Part shown: positions 1-9,829 of the stretch, in pieces
Layout: each line of letters begins with the position of its first letter
Numbering within the stretch: the stretch's first letter is position 1
Source of the DNA: Streptomyces sp. NBC_01549
GTDB taxonomy: Bacteria; Actinomycetota; Actinomycetes; Streptomycetales; Streptomycetaceae
Direction: 5' to 3'
Assembly (NCBI RefSeq): GCF_026339955.1
Contig: NZ_JAPEPW010000001.1
Coordinates: 4,459,001 to 4,523,000 of the forward strand
DNA: 64,000 nucleotides
Notes under the pieces: generated by a model
Databases searched by the model: none
Told to the model about the DNA's origin: nothing
The model's input: the letters and a program-made list of their open reading frames with translations, nothing else
Program-made: the position numbers and the translations under genes

Positions 1-374
1 AGGTGTGACGCAAGAACCGCGTACACGAGACATGCGTGACAGGGCGGTGGTTTTTGTGACACGCGTGACGCATTCGTGCCGGGGGACCGCGGTGACCCGT
101 TCGGGTCGGGGGGCTGCCGTGACTCGGAAGATGCCCGCCGGCCGCCCCTCGTGTTCGTCGACGGCCGCGGTGGTGGTCGGTCCCGAGAACGCCGACCTGA
201 GGGTGGCGGGGGGACGGTCCACGCGGGTGATGCGCAGGGGCTGTTCGCAGGCCGGCAACAGGGTCGCCGCGCCGACGGCGCCTCCAGCCTCCCGCCGCCC
301 GTAACGCGGCACAGCGGCGCCGGAAGGCCCGCCGAGCCCCGGGCTCTCGACGGGCCCCACGGCCCCCCGCGGAG
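1..374. other. Non-coding stretch at left edge
   Basis: I see no convincing gene here. Open frames exist on both strands, but none has a ribosome-binding site or a recognisable protein. The first 110 bases contain several scattered gtgac/tgacg pentamers (around 5, 36, 57 and 66) that might be degenerate regulator half-sites, but they are not spaced regularly enough to call an operator. Confidence 0.4.
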
Positions 375-510
375 GGTCAGGCTCCGCGGGACATCAGGAA
401 GCGGTCACGCTCTACAGGGCCTCAGCGAGCGGTCATGCTTCGCAGGGCCTCAACGAGCGGTCGCGCTCCGCAGGATCTCGATGAGCGGTCAGGCTCCGCA
501 GGACCTCAGG
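375..510. repeat. Degenerate 28-bp tandem repeats spanning the 3' end of the IolE-like gene
   Basis: About five head-to-tail copies of a roughly 28-bp unit are visible. Each has the core agcggtcaggctccgcagg with substitutions and is followed by a cctca block. The last copy contains the stop codon and final codons of the leftward IolE-like gene, so the array looks like repeated duplication of that gene's 3' end into the downstream flank. No transcription terminator with a T-run is seen inside it. Confidence 0.7.
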
Positions 511-1418
511 AATGCCCGGGTGCGCTGGGCGATCGGCAGCGGCTTGTCCGGCGGGCACGGGTACATGTCCTGCTCGACGATGGCGAAGAGCTCGACGTCG
601 AGCTTCTGGGCGGCGGCGAGGACGGGCTCCAGCGCCGGTACGCCGGACGGCGGTTCGCACATCACGCCCTTGGCCACGGCGGGCCCGAACGGCACCTCGT
701 TCGCCCGCACCTCGGCCAGGATCAGCGGATCCACCTGCTTGAGGTGGAGATAGCCGATGCGCTCCCCGTAGGTCTCGATGAGCTTGACGTTGTCGCCGCC
801 GCAGTACGCGTAGTGGCCGGTGTCCAGGCACAGCGACACCAGCGAGGAGTCGGTCGCGTCGAGGAAACGCGTGACGTTCTCCTCGCTGTCGATGTGCGTG
901 TCCGCGTGCGGGTGGACGACGATCTTCAGCCCGTAGCGTTCCCGCACCTCATGGGCGAGGCGCTCGGTCTGAGCGGTCAGATTGCGCCACTGCGTCGGCG
1001 TCAGCGTGCTGTCCTCCAGGACCGCGCCCGTCTTGTCGTCCCGCCAGAACGCCGGGATGACGACCAGGTGCTCGGCGCCCATCGCCTGGGTGAGCGTGGC
1101 GATGTCCGAGACGTGCGCCCAGGTGGCGTCCCACACCTCGGGACCCCGGTGCAGCCCGGTGAAGACGGTGCCGGCCGACACGTTGAGCCCGCGTCGCGCG
1201 GTCTCCGCCTCGAGCACGACCGGATCCGTGGGCAGATAACCGTAGGGGCCCAGCTCGATCCACTCGTACCCGGACTGGGAGACCTCGTCGAGGAAGCGCT
1301 GCCAGGGCACCTGCTGAGGGTCGTCGGGAAACCAGACGCCCCACGAGTCAGGAGCCGAACCGACCCGGATGCGGGACAGTGAGGGCTGAGGTGATGCCTG
1401 CGGTGACAACGACGACAT
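489..1418 (-). CDS. IolE-like sugar phosphate isomerase/epimerase (TIM barrel)
   Basis: A 309-residue cytosolic protein of the xylose-isomerase-like TIM-barrel superfamily. The N-terminal SAPDSWGVWFPDDP, the KIVVHPHADTHIDS strand and the CLDTGHYAYCGGD segment carry the His, Glu and Asp residues typical of metal-dependent inosose dehydratases and 2-keto-myo-inositol isomerases. Its place divergent from iolC supports a role in inositol catabolism, most likely as inosose dehydratase (IolE) or the related isomerase IolI. The sequence alone cannot separate these two, so no symbol is assigned. The divergent gene lies 123 bases away, which suggests shared control. Length is normal for the family. 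The 3' end runs into tandem repeats that share its last codons. Confidence 0.85.
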   Translation of the reverse strand: MSSLSPQASPQPSLSRIRVGSAPDSWGVWFPDDPQQVPWQRFLDEVSQSGYEWIELGPYGYLPTDPVVLEAETARRGLNVSAGTVFTGLHRGPEVWDATWAHVSDIATLTQAMGAEHLVVIPAFWRDDKTGAVLEDSTLTPTQWRNLTAQTERLAHEVRERYGLKIVVHPHADTHIDSEENVTRFLDATDSSLVSLCLDTGHYAYCGGDNVKLIETYGERIGYLHLKQVDPLILAEVRANEVPFGPAVAKGVMCEPPSGVPALEPVLAAAQKLDVELFAIVEQDMYPCPPDKPLPIAQRTRAFLRSCGA

Positions 1419-1450
1419 GGGCGTCAGCTTCCGGCCGACGCGCGGGAGGT

Positions 1451-1514
1451 GTCAAGGCCTGGTCCGAATGTCCGGACAAACTGTTGACAGGGCTCCCCGC
1501 GCGGCGCTAGACCT
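1451..1514. promoter_or_regulatory. Divergent iol control region with TGTCCGGACA palindrome and promoter
   Basis: In the 123-base gap between the divergent iol genes there is a perfect 10-bp palindrome, TGTCCGGACA (1469-1478), flanked by GTCAA at 1451 and its complement TTGAC at 1484. A rightward promoter is readable as TTGACA (1484-1489), 18 bases, then TAGACC (1508-1513), about 28 bases before the iolC start. The palindrome lies just upstream of the -35 box, where an inositol-responsive regulator could bind. The regulator gene is not in the window. Confidence 0.5.
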
Positions 1515-1541
1515 TGGGGGAGCCGAAGCGAAGGGAACTCG

Positions 1542-2540
1542 ATGGCGTACGACCTGATCACCATGGGGCGGATCGGTGTGGACCTCTACCCGTTGCAGAC
1601 GGGGGTCCCGCTGGCCCAGGTGACGTCCTTCGGGAAGTTCCTGGGCGGCTCGGCGACGAACGTCGCGGTGGCCGCGTCCCGGCTCGGACGGCGTACGGCG
1701 GTGATCACGCGTACCGGTGACGACCCCTTCGGCGCGTACATCCACGAGGCACTGCGCGGCTTCGGCGTGGACGACCGCTGGGTCACCCCGGTCGCCGGGC
1801 TGCCCACCCCGGTGACGTTCTGCGAGATCTTCCCGCCCGACGACTTCCCGCTGTACTTCTACCGGCAGCCCAAGGCCCCGGACCTGGAGATCGACGCGCA
1901 CGACCTCGACCTGGACGCGGTCCGCGAGGCGCGCGTCTTCTGGGTGACCGGGACCGGCCTGAGCGAGGAGCCCAGCCGGACGGCGACGCTCGCCGCGCTC
2001 GCCCACCGCGCCAAGTCCGCGACGACGGTCTTCGACCTCGACTGGCGGCCCATGTTCTGGAACAGCACAGACCGGAAGGGCACAGCCGGGAAGGGCACGG
2101 CCGGGAAGTCTCCCGAGGACTCCGCCCGAGCCTTCTACGCCGAGGCACTGCGCCACACCACCGTCGCCGTCGGCAACCTCGACGAGGTCGAGATCGCCAC
2201 CGGTGTCCGCGAACCGCACGCGGCGGCCGCGGCCCTCCTCGAGGCGGGCGTCGAACTCGCCGTCGTCAAGCAGGGCCCCAAGGGTGTCCTCGCCGTCCAC
2301 CGCGACGGCACGTCGGCCGAGGTCCCGCCCCTCCCGGTGACGGTCCTCAACGGCCTCGGTGCCGGTGACGCCTTCGGCGGCTCCCTCTGCCACGGCCTGC
2401 TCGCCGGCTGGGACCTGGAACGGATCATGCGGCACGCCAACGCGGCCGGTGCCATCGTCGCCTCCCGGCTGGAGTGCTCCTCCGCGATGCCGACCCCCGA
2501 AGAGGTCGAGGACGCGCTCTCGGCGGGAGCGGTCCGATGA
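1542..2540 (+). CDS. iolC: 5-dehydro-2-deoxygluconokinase IolC (PfkB family)
   Basis: Phosphorylates 2-deoxy-5-keto-gluconate in the inositol pathway. The 332-residue protein has the PfkB N-terminal sugar-binding signature KFLGGSATNVAVAASRLG near residues 31-48. It has the C-terminal ATP/anion-hole signature GLGAGDAFGG at 271-280, whose Asp is the catalytic base. An agggaa ribosome site precedes the ATG. It opens the rightward operon, and its TGA overlaps the next start (ATGA). A short insertion of repeated KGTAGKGTAGK-type residues around 178-188 is encoded by a small in-frame duplication (agccgggaagggcacggc) and is probably a surface loop. Placement with iolB, iolD and mmsA makes the substrate assignment solid. 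Confidence 0.93.
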   Translation: MAYDLITMGRIGVDLYPLQTGVPLAQVTSFGKFLGGSATNVAVAASRLGRRTAVITRTGDDPFGAYIHEALRGFGVDDRWVTPVAGLPTPVTFCEIFPPDDFPLYFYRQPKAPDLEIDAHDLDLDAVREARVFWVTGTGLSEEPSRTATLAALAHRAKSATTVFDLDWRPMFWNSTDRKGTAGKGTAGKSPEDSARAFYAEALRHTTVAVGNLDEVEIATGVREPHAAAAALLEAGVELAVVKQGPKGVLAVHRDGTSAEVPPLPVTVLNGLGAGDAFGGSLCHGLLAGWDLERIMRHANAAGAIVASRLECSSAMPTPEEVEDALSAGAVR

Positions 2541-3484
2541 GGGCGGGCCGCGTGGGTCGCGAGGGCGGCGACGCCGTCGTGACCCCGGCTCCCGCCCCGC
2601 CGCGGGCGGTCGACACAGGGGAGCTCGTCCGACTGCGCACCCATCACCCCGAAGCCGTCGCCGAGGCCGCCGCGCGCCGCCCCCGCCGTCCCCTCGTGGG
2701 CGACAGCGGGCGGCTGATGATCGTCGCCGCGGACCATCCGGCCCGCGGAGCGCTCGCCGTCGGCGACCGCAAGTTCGCCATGGCGAACCGTGCCGACCTG
2801 CTGGAGAGGCTCTGCGTCGCGCTCTCCCGCCCCGGCGTCGACGGCGTCCTCGCGACCGCCGACATCCTCGACGACCTGCTGCTCCTGGGCGCCCTCGACC
2901 ACAAGGTGGTCCTCGGGTCGATGAACCGCGGCGGCCTCCAGGGCGCCTCCTACGAGCTGGACGACCGTTTCACCGGCCACCGTCCGCAGGACATCGAACG
3001 GCTCGGCTTCGACGCGGGCAAGCTGCTGCTTCGCATCGACTACGACGATCCGGGCTCGCTCGACACCCTCGAGTCCACGGCCCGCGTGATCGACGCGATG
3101 GCGGAGCGTCACCTCCCGGTCTTCGTCGAGCCGTTCCTCAGTCGCCGCACCCCCGAGGGCCGGCTGGTCAACGACCTGAGCGCCGAGGCCGTCATCAAGT
3201 CCATCGCCATCGCCAGTGGTCTGGGTGGCAGTTCGGCCTACACCTGGCTGAAGGTTCCCGTCACCGACAACCCGGACGACATGGCCCGGGTCATGGAGAC
3301 CTCCACCCTGCCGGCCGTACTGCTCGGCGGCGATGTCGGCGAGGACCAGGAGAGCGCGTACGAGAAGTGGCGCGGCGCGCTCCAACTGCCCACCGTGCAG
3401 GGTCTGGTCGTCGGCCGCTCGCTGCTCTACCCGGCCGACGGGGACGTGACCGCCGCCGTGGACACCGCCGTAGGACTGCTGTGA
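2537..3484 (+). CDS. Cgl0159-family (beta/alpha)8 aldolase-like protein
   Basis: A 315-residue protein translationally coupled to iolC through an ATGA overlap; this fixes the start at 2537 rather than the longer upstream frame. It resembles the actinobacterial Cgl0159 family of class I aldolase-fold proteins that sit in iol operons. Blocks such as LMIVAADHPARGALAVG and LLLRIDYDDPGS fit an aldolase barrel. I see candidate Lys residues, but cannot name the Schiff-base Lys. By position it may do the IolJ step, cleaving 2-deoxy-5-keto-gluconate 6-phosphate to DHAP and malonic semialdehyde. That role is inferred from context, because no separate IolJ is visible. Confidence 0.8.
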   Translation: MRAGRVGREGGDAVVTPAPAPPRAVDTGELVRLRTHHPEAVAEAAARRPRRPLVGDSGRLMIVAADHPARGALAVGDRKFAMANRADLLERLCVALSRPGVDGVLATADILDDLLLLGALDHKVVLGSMNRGGLQGASYELDDRFTGHRPQDIERLGFDAGKLLLRIDYDDPGSLDTLESTARVIDAMAERHLPVFVEPFLSRRTPEGRLVNDLSAEAVIKSIAIASGLGGSSAYTWLKVPVTDNPDDMARVMETSTLPAVLLGGDVGEDQESAYEKWRGALQLPTVQGLVVGRSLLYPADGDVTAAVDTAVGLL

Positions 3485-3491
3485 GGACCCG

Positions 3492-4361
3492 ATGACGGAC
3501 CCCCGGACCCACTCGGCGACGGACGCGACCTGGAGCGAGGGCCTGTACGTGCCCAAGGGTGCCACCGCGGGCGGGCTGTACGCCGTCGACATCGACCCCA
3601 AGCGGGCCGGCTGGACCCACAGCAGCCTGCGCGTGGTCGAACTCGGACCGGGCGGCACACATACCTTCACGACCGGCGACAGTGAGTGGATCGTGCTTCC
3701 GCTCGGTGGCGCCTGTACCGTGCGCATAGAGGACGAAGAGTTCCAAATCCTGGGCAGGGAAAGCGTGTTCGCGGGAGTCTCCGACTTCGCGTACGTGCCC
3801 CGTGACGCCCGGGCCCAGATCGCCTCCGGTGCGGGAGGCCGCTTCGCCCTGGCAGGAGCGAAGTGCGAGCGCAGACTCCCCGCCCGCTACGGCCCCGCGC
3901 CGGAGGTCCCCGTCGAAGACCGAGGCAGTGGCAACTGCGCACGTCAGGTGCGCAATTTCGCCTCCGCCGACGCCTTCGAGTGCGACAAGCTCATCGCCGT
4001 CGAGGTCATCACCCCCGGCGGCAACTGGTCCTCGTACCCGCCGCACAAGCACGACGAGCACCGTCCCGGTGTCGAGTCGCAGCTGGAGGAGATCTACTAC
4101 TTCGAGATCGACGGCCCGAACGGATTCGGCTATCAGCGCGTATTCCCTTCGCGCGAGGGCGGATCCGACGTCCTCGCCGAGGTCCGCACCGGCGATGCCG
4201 TCCTCGTCCCCGACGGATGGCACGGCCCGTCCATCGCCCAGCCCGGCCACACCATGTACTACCTGAACGTGATGGCCGGACCGGGCGAGGACAGGGAGTG
4301 GCAGATCTGCTTCCACCCGGAACACGTAGACAACACAGCGAGCACAGAGGGATACCGATGA
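3492..4361 (+). CDS. iolB: 5-deoxy-glucuronate isomerase IolB
   Basis: Converts 5-deoxyglucuronate to 2-deoxy-5-keto-gluconate. It is a 289-residue bicupin. The metal-binding cluster is visible in the second half, as NWSSYPPHKHDEHRPGVES followed by EEIYYFEIDGPNGFGYQRVF and later GDAVLVPDGWHGPS, which match IolB's His and Glu ligands. It begins seven bases after the aldolase-like gene with gagg upstream of the ATG. Its stop overlaps the iolD start (ATGA), so the two are translated together. Length and motifs are normal. Confidence 0.94.
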   Translation: MTDPRTHSATDATWSEGLYVPKGATAGGLYAVDIDPKRAGWTHSSLRVVELGPGGTHTFTTGDSEWIVLPLGGACTVRIEDEEFQILGRESVFAGVSDFAYVPRDARAQIASGAGGRFALAGAKCERRLPARYGPAPEVPVEDRGSGNCARQVRNFASADAFECDKLIAVEVITPGGNWSSYPPHKHDEHRPGVESQLEEIYYFEIDGPNGFGYQRVFPSREGGSDVLAEVRTGDAVLVPDGWHGPSIAQPGHTMYYLNVMAGPGEDREWQICFHPEHVDNTASTEGYR

Positions 4362-6241
4362 CCTCAACGACGAGGCTGACGGTCGCACAGGCGCTGGTGC
4401 GCTTCCTGGCCGCCCAGTACACGGAGCGGGACGGTGAGCGGCGGCGGCTGATCGGCGCGACCTGGGGCATTTTCGGTCACGGCAACGTCGCCGGACTCGG
4501 CCAGGCACTGATCGAGTACGCCGACGAGATGCCGTACCACCAGGGCCGTAACGAGCAGTCGATGGTGCACGCGGCGGTCGGCTACGCACGCCAGTCCAAC
4601 CGGCTGTCGGCGCACGCCGTGACCACTTCCATCGGACCCGGTGCCACCAACCTCGTCACCGGCGCGGCGCTCGCGACGATCAACCACCTCCCGGTGCTCC
4701 TGCTGCCCGGTGACATCTTCGCGACCCGCCCCGCCGACCCGGTCCTGCAGCAGCTCGAAGTCCCCTACGCGGGCGATGTGTCGGTCAACGACTGTCTGCG
4801 CCCGGTGTCGAAGTACTTCGACCGGGTCACCCGGCCCGAGGCGCTCATCCCGGCCGCCCTGCAGGCCATGCGTGTGCTCACCGACCCGGCCGAGACCGGC
4901 GCCGTCACGCTCGCGCTGCCGCAGGACGTGCAGGCGGAGGCCTACGACTGGCCGGAGGAGTTCTTCCAGGAGCGGACCTGGACCGTGCGCCGCCCGGCGG
5001 CCGACGCCTCCGAGCTGGCCGCCGCCGTCACGGCGATCCGTGAGGCCCGGCGCCCGCTGATCGTCGCGGGTGGCGGGGTGCACCACAGCCGTGCCGAGGA
5101 CGTGCTCGCCGAGCTCGCCACCGCCACCGGCATCCCCGTCGCCTCCACGCAGGCGGGCAAGGGATCACTGAAGTGGGACCACCCGCAGGACGTCGGCGGC
5201 GTGGGCCACACCGGCACGGCGACCGCGGACGAGCTCGCCCGCACCGCCGACCTGGTGATCGGCGTCGGTACCCGCTACACCGACTTCACCACCGCCTCCG
5301 GCACCCTCTTCACCGCCTCGAACGTCCGCTTCCTGAACCTCAACATCTCGCCTTACGACGGTCACAAGCTGTCGGGGATCCCGCTGATCGCGGACGCGCG
5401 GGCCGGCCTGGAGGCACTCACCGAGGCGCTGCTGCTGCACGGGCACCGCGTGGAGCCCGCGTACGCCACCGAGTACACGGACGACAAGGAGCGCTGGGAG
5501 TACCGCGTCGACGCGGCGTACGAGGCCGAGGACATCGACATCCGGCCCACCCAGCCGCAGGTCCTCGGCGTCCTCGACGAGCTCGTCACCGAGGACGACA
5601 TCCTGATCAACGCGGCCGGCTCGCTCCCCGGTGACCTGCACAAACTGTGGCGGGCCCGGTCGCGCGACCAATACCACGTCGAGTACGGCTACTCGTGCAT
5701 GGGCTACGAGATCCCGGCCGCGATCGGCGTCCGGATGGCGGCCCCTGACCGGCCGGTGTGGGCGCTGGTCGGCGACGGCACCTACCTGATGATGCCGACC
5801 GAGATCGTCACCGCCGTGCAGGAGGGCGTCGCGATCAAGGTCCTCATACTCCAGAACCACGGATACGCCTCCATCGGCGGCCTCTCCGAGTCGGTGGGCG
5901 GCGAGCGGTACGGCACCGCGTACCGCTACCGCTCCGAGGACGGTGCGTACACGGGGGCGCCGCTGCCCGTCGATCTCGCCGCCAACGCGGCCAGCCTCGG
6001 CATGCGGGTGCTGCGCGCGAAGACCGTCCGTGACCTGCGGGCGGCCCTTGCCGAGGCGCGCGCCGCGGACACTCCCACATGTGTCTACGTGGAGACCGAA
6101 ACGGCAGACACTGTGTCGGGCGCGCCCCCGGCCCAAGCCTGGTGGGATGTACCTGTGGCCGAGACCGCGACCCGATCGTCGGCGGTCAAAGCACGTGAGG
6201 AGTACGACCGGCACGTCGCCGCCCGACGCCGCCATCTGTGA
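4358..6241 (+). CDS. iolD: 3D-(3,5/4)-trihydroxycyclohexane-1,2-dione hydrolase IolD
   Basis: A thiamine-diphosphate enzyme that opens the cyclohexane ring in inositol breakdown. The 627-residue protein has the three acetolactate-synthase-like domains: the PYR domain with the catalytic Glu in HQGRNEQSMVHAA, the central domain near RRPLIVAGGGVHHS, and the PP domain with GDGTYLMMPTE ending at an Asn/His in ILQNHGYASIGG, the Mg/ThDP-binding motif. The start overlaps the iolB stop. A much longer upstream frame exists but is only a shadow of iolB. Length is usual for IolD. Confidence 0.94.
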   Translation: MTSTTRLTVAQALVRFLAAQYTERDGERRRLIGATWGIFGHGNVAGLGQALIEYADEMPYHQGRNEQSMVHAAVGYARQSNRLSAHAVTTSIGPGATNLVTGAALATINHLPVLLLPGDIFATRPADPVLQQLEVPYAGDVSVNDCLRPVSKYFDRVTRPEALIPAALQAMRVLTDPAETGAVTLALPQDVQAEAYDWPEEFFQERTWTVRRPAADASELAAAVTAIREARRPLIVAGGGVHHSRAEDVLAELATATGIPVASTQAGKGSLKWDHPQDVGGVGHTGTATADELARTADLVIGVGTRYTDFTTASGTLFTASNVRFLNLNISPYDGHKLSGIPLIADARAGLEALTEALLLHGHRVEPAYATEYTDDKERWEYRVDAAYEAEDIDIRPTQPQVLGVLDELVTEDDILINAAGSLPGDLHKLWRARSRDQYHVEYGYSCMGYEIPAAIGVRMAAPDRPVWALVGDGTYLMMPTEIVTAVQEGVAIKVLILQNHGYASIGGLSESVGGERYGTAYRYRSEDGAYTGAPLPVDLAANAASLGMRVLRAKTVRDLRAALAEARAADTPTCVYVETETADTVSGAPPAQAWWDVPVAETATRSSAVKAREEYDRHVAARRRHL

Positions 6242-6255
6242 AGGAGTTTTTGGCC

Positions 6256-7758
<1,503 letters not shown>

Positions 7759-7767
7759 GTGACCCCT

Positions 7768-7803
7768 GGTGCCCCGCTCCCCGTCCCGGGGGGGTGGGGC
7801 ACC
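7768..7803 (+). terminator. Hairpin after mmsA
   Basis: The arms ggtgcccc and ggggcacc pair perfectly, with additional C/G pairing inside, nine bases after the mmsA stop. There is no long T-run, which is normal for Streptomyces terminators. It probably closes the inositol operon. Confidence 0.7.
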
Positions 7804-8093
7804 GCCGTGTCCGCGTGCTCAGCTCTGCTGCCGGGCGGCGCTGTGAGGCGGGACTCTACTGTTCGGCGGGAGCCCCGGAGCGCGGACCAATCTTGGCGAA
7901 TTTCGGAGCCTCGACTGCGGTTCTCGTCATGAGGTGATGAAACGGATGGCGGAGGCAGTTTGCGGTTACTGCCTTCGAAAGCAAGGTCACAGTCTGTTGG
8001 GTCTTGGTGATTGCAATATAGGGGCGCCATGGCCTGGGAAAGTGGTGTGACCTGCGTCGCTCGGGCAGTGCGGATTCCGTAGGTAAACGGCCA

Positions 8094-8230
8094 TTGACGC
8101 AACGGTTTCCGTCAAGGTTCCATCAGCGCGTCGGGAGCGGACGAAGAGATGAACGACGCGAGCCGCCGGAGGCGATAGCGCTCCCGACCTCATCACCTGA
8201 CGCACGAGTCGTCTTCTGACGCATGAGTCG
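8094..8230 (+). promoter_or_regulatory. Operator-like repeats upstream of the permease
   Basis: The 486-base gap between mmsA and the permease contains no gene I can support. It has an inverted repeat, TTGACG (8094-8099) with CGTCAA (8110-8115). There are also two 14-base direct repeats, tgacgcacgagtcg (8198-8211) and tgacgcatgagtcg (8217-8230), which differ at one base and are 19 bases apart. They lie immediately before the permease start and look like paired binding sites for a regulator. Which protein binds them is unknown. Confidence 0.45.
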
Positions 8231-8244
8231 ATCGGAACCGCTTC

Positions 8245-9654
8245 ATGACCGACACGCTCCGCCCTGTCGAGGCCGCCGCCCCGGAAGCCGACCCCACGGC
8301 CTCCGGAAGCCCCCAAAAGCTCAAGCGTTCCATCGGCATCGTGGGCGGGACCCTGCTGACGCTCTCGTGCGTGACGCCCGCCTCCACGCTCTTCGTGGTC
8401 GTGCCCGACCTGTTCTCGTCCCTCGGTACGGCGACCGCGCTCACCATCGCGATCGGCTCGCTGCTCTGTATCGCCGTGGCGTTCTGCTACTCGGAGCTGG
8501 GCACCCTCATCCCCAGCGCGGGCGGCGAGTACGCCATGGTGTCGACGATGGCCGGACGACTCGCGGGCTGGCTGGTCTTCGTGCTCTCCCTCCTCGTCGT
8601 CATGATCGTGCCGCCGGTGATCGCGATGGGCACCGCGGACTACCTGGCGCCGATCGTGCACCTCGACTCGTCGATGGCGGGCGCGGGCGTGATGCTCCTG
8701 GCCACCCTCGCGGGCCTGCTCGACCTGCGGGCCAACGCCTGGATCACCGGGGTTTTCCTGGTCCTGGAGGTCATCGCGGCGGCCGTCGTGGCGGTCCTGG
8801 GCTTCGCGCACAGCCAGCGCGGCGTGGGCAGCCTCACCTCGATGCAGGTGGCGGGCTCCGGGGGCCACACGGACACCGTGACGGCCATGCTGGTGGTCTC
8901 CGGGCTCGCGATCGCGCTCTTCGTCACCCAGGGCTTCTCGACCGCGGTCTACCTCTCCGAGGAACTGGAGAACCCGCGCCGCAACGTCGCCCGTACGGTC
9001 CTGGCCACCCTCGCCATCTCGACCGTGATCATCCTGGTCCCGGTCGTCGCGATCACCATGGGCGCCTCGGACCTGTCCACCCTCACCGGCGGCGACATCA
9101 GCGCCATGGTCACCGCCTGGTCCAACTCCGCCGTCGGCACCTTCGTCAGCCTCTGCGTCGCCCTCGCGATCATCAACGCGGGCATCGTCATGGTCATCCA
9201 GAACTCTCGGGTGCTGTTCGCCTCCGCCCGCGACAAGGCCTGGCCCGAGCCGGTCAACCAGGGCCTCTCCCGCCTCGGCCGCTTCGGCTCCCCGTGGGTC
9301 GCCACCCTCCTGGTGGGCGTCCCCGGCGCCCTCCTGTGCTTCGTCAACCTGGACACCCTGTACGGCGTCACGGGCGTCTCGGTGACCGCCATGTACCTGC
9401 TCGTCGCGGTCGCCGCCCTGCTCGCCCGGCGCGGCCAGCACCGCCACACCCCGGCCTGGCGCATGCCGCTGTGGCCCGCGATGCCGGTGCTCCTGATCGC
9501 GGTCCTCGCCTACATCCTGAGCCAGCAGGAGGCGACGTACCTGCTCTGGACCGGCGGCATCACAGCCGTCGCCACCCTCTACTGGGCCTTCTACCTCCGC
9601 CCGCGCCGCGAGACCCGCTGGCTGGTGTCGATCCCGGAGGACGCCCAGGTCTGA
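8245..9654 (+). CDS. APC-family amino acid permease
   Basis: A 469-residue integral membrane transporter. About twelve hydrophobic helices are visible, starting with GGTLLTLSCVTPASTLFVVV near residue 36. The APC features are the unwound first helix region and SAGGEYAMVSTMAGRLAGW in helix 2-3. The conserved loop VYLSEELENPRRNVARTVL after helix 6 is typical of amino-acid/polyamine antiporters (APC family). The N-terminus (about 30 residues) and the C-terminal RPRRETRWLVSIPED are cytoplasmic. Substrate cannot be told from sequence. It stands alone, with operator-like repeats upstream. Nothing connects it firmly to the inositol operon except position. Confidence 0.85.
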   Translation: MTDTLRPVEAAAPEADPTASGSPQKLKRSIGIVGGTLLTLSCVTPASTLFVVVPDLFSSLGTATALTIAIGSLLCIAVAFCYSELGTLIPSAGGEYAMVSTMAGRLAGWLVFVLSLLVVMIVPPVIAMGTADYLAPIVHLDSSMAGAGVMLLATLAGLLDLRANAWITGVFLVLEVIAAAVVAVLGFAHSQRGVGSLTSMQVAGSGGHTDTVTAMLVVSGLAIALFVTQGFSTAVYLSEELENPRRNVARTVLATLAISTVIILVPVVAITMGASDLSTLTGGDISAMVTAWSNSAVGTFVSLCVALAIINAGIVMVIQNSRVLFASARDKAWPEPVNQGLSRLGRFGSPWVATLLVGVPGALLCFVNLDTLYGVTGVSVTAMYLLVAVAALLARRGQHRHTPAWRMPLWPAMPVLLIAVLAYILSQQEATYLLWTGGITAVATLYWAFYLRPRRETRWLVSIPEDAQV

Positions 9655-9829
9655 GCCCTACGGGGGTCACGCGAGGGGCTCACGTCACCACCGCGCACGT
9701 GAAGATGCCGGGGGGGGAGTACGTACCACGGGCGCGGTATGCGGGAGGGGCCTCGTACGCCCGGAGGAGGGGCGCGGGTTCAGACCGGTGGCTGCCTTTG
9801 TTGTCGGTGGCGGCCCGTACCGTTGACGC

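Noticed and set aside
3863..4357. N-terminal extension of IolD
   Set aside because: It is a shadow of iolB; the ATG at 4358 overlaps the iolB stop and gives the normal IolD length.
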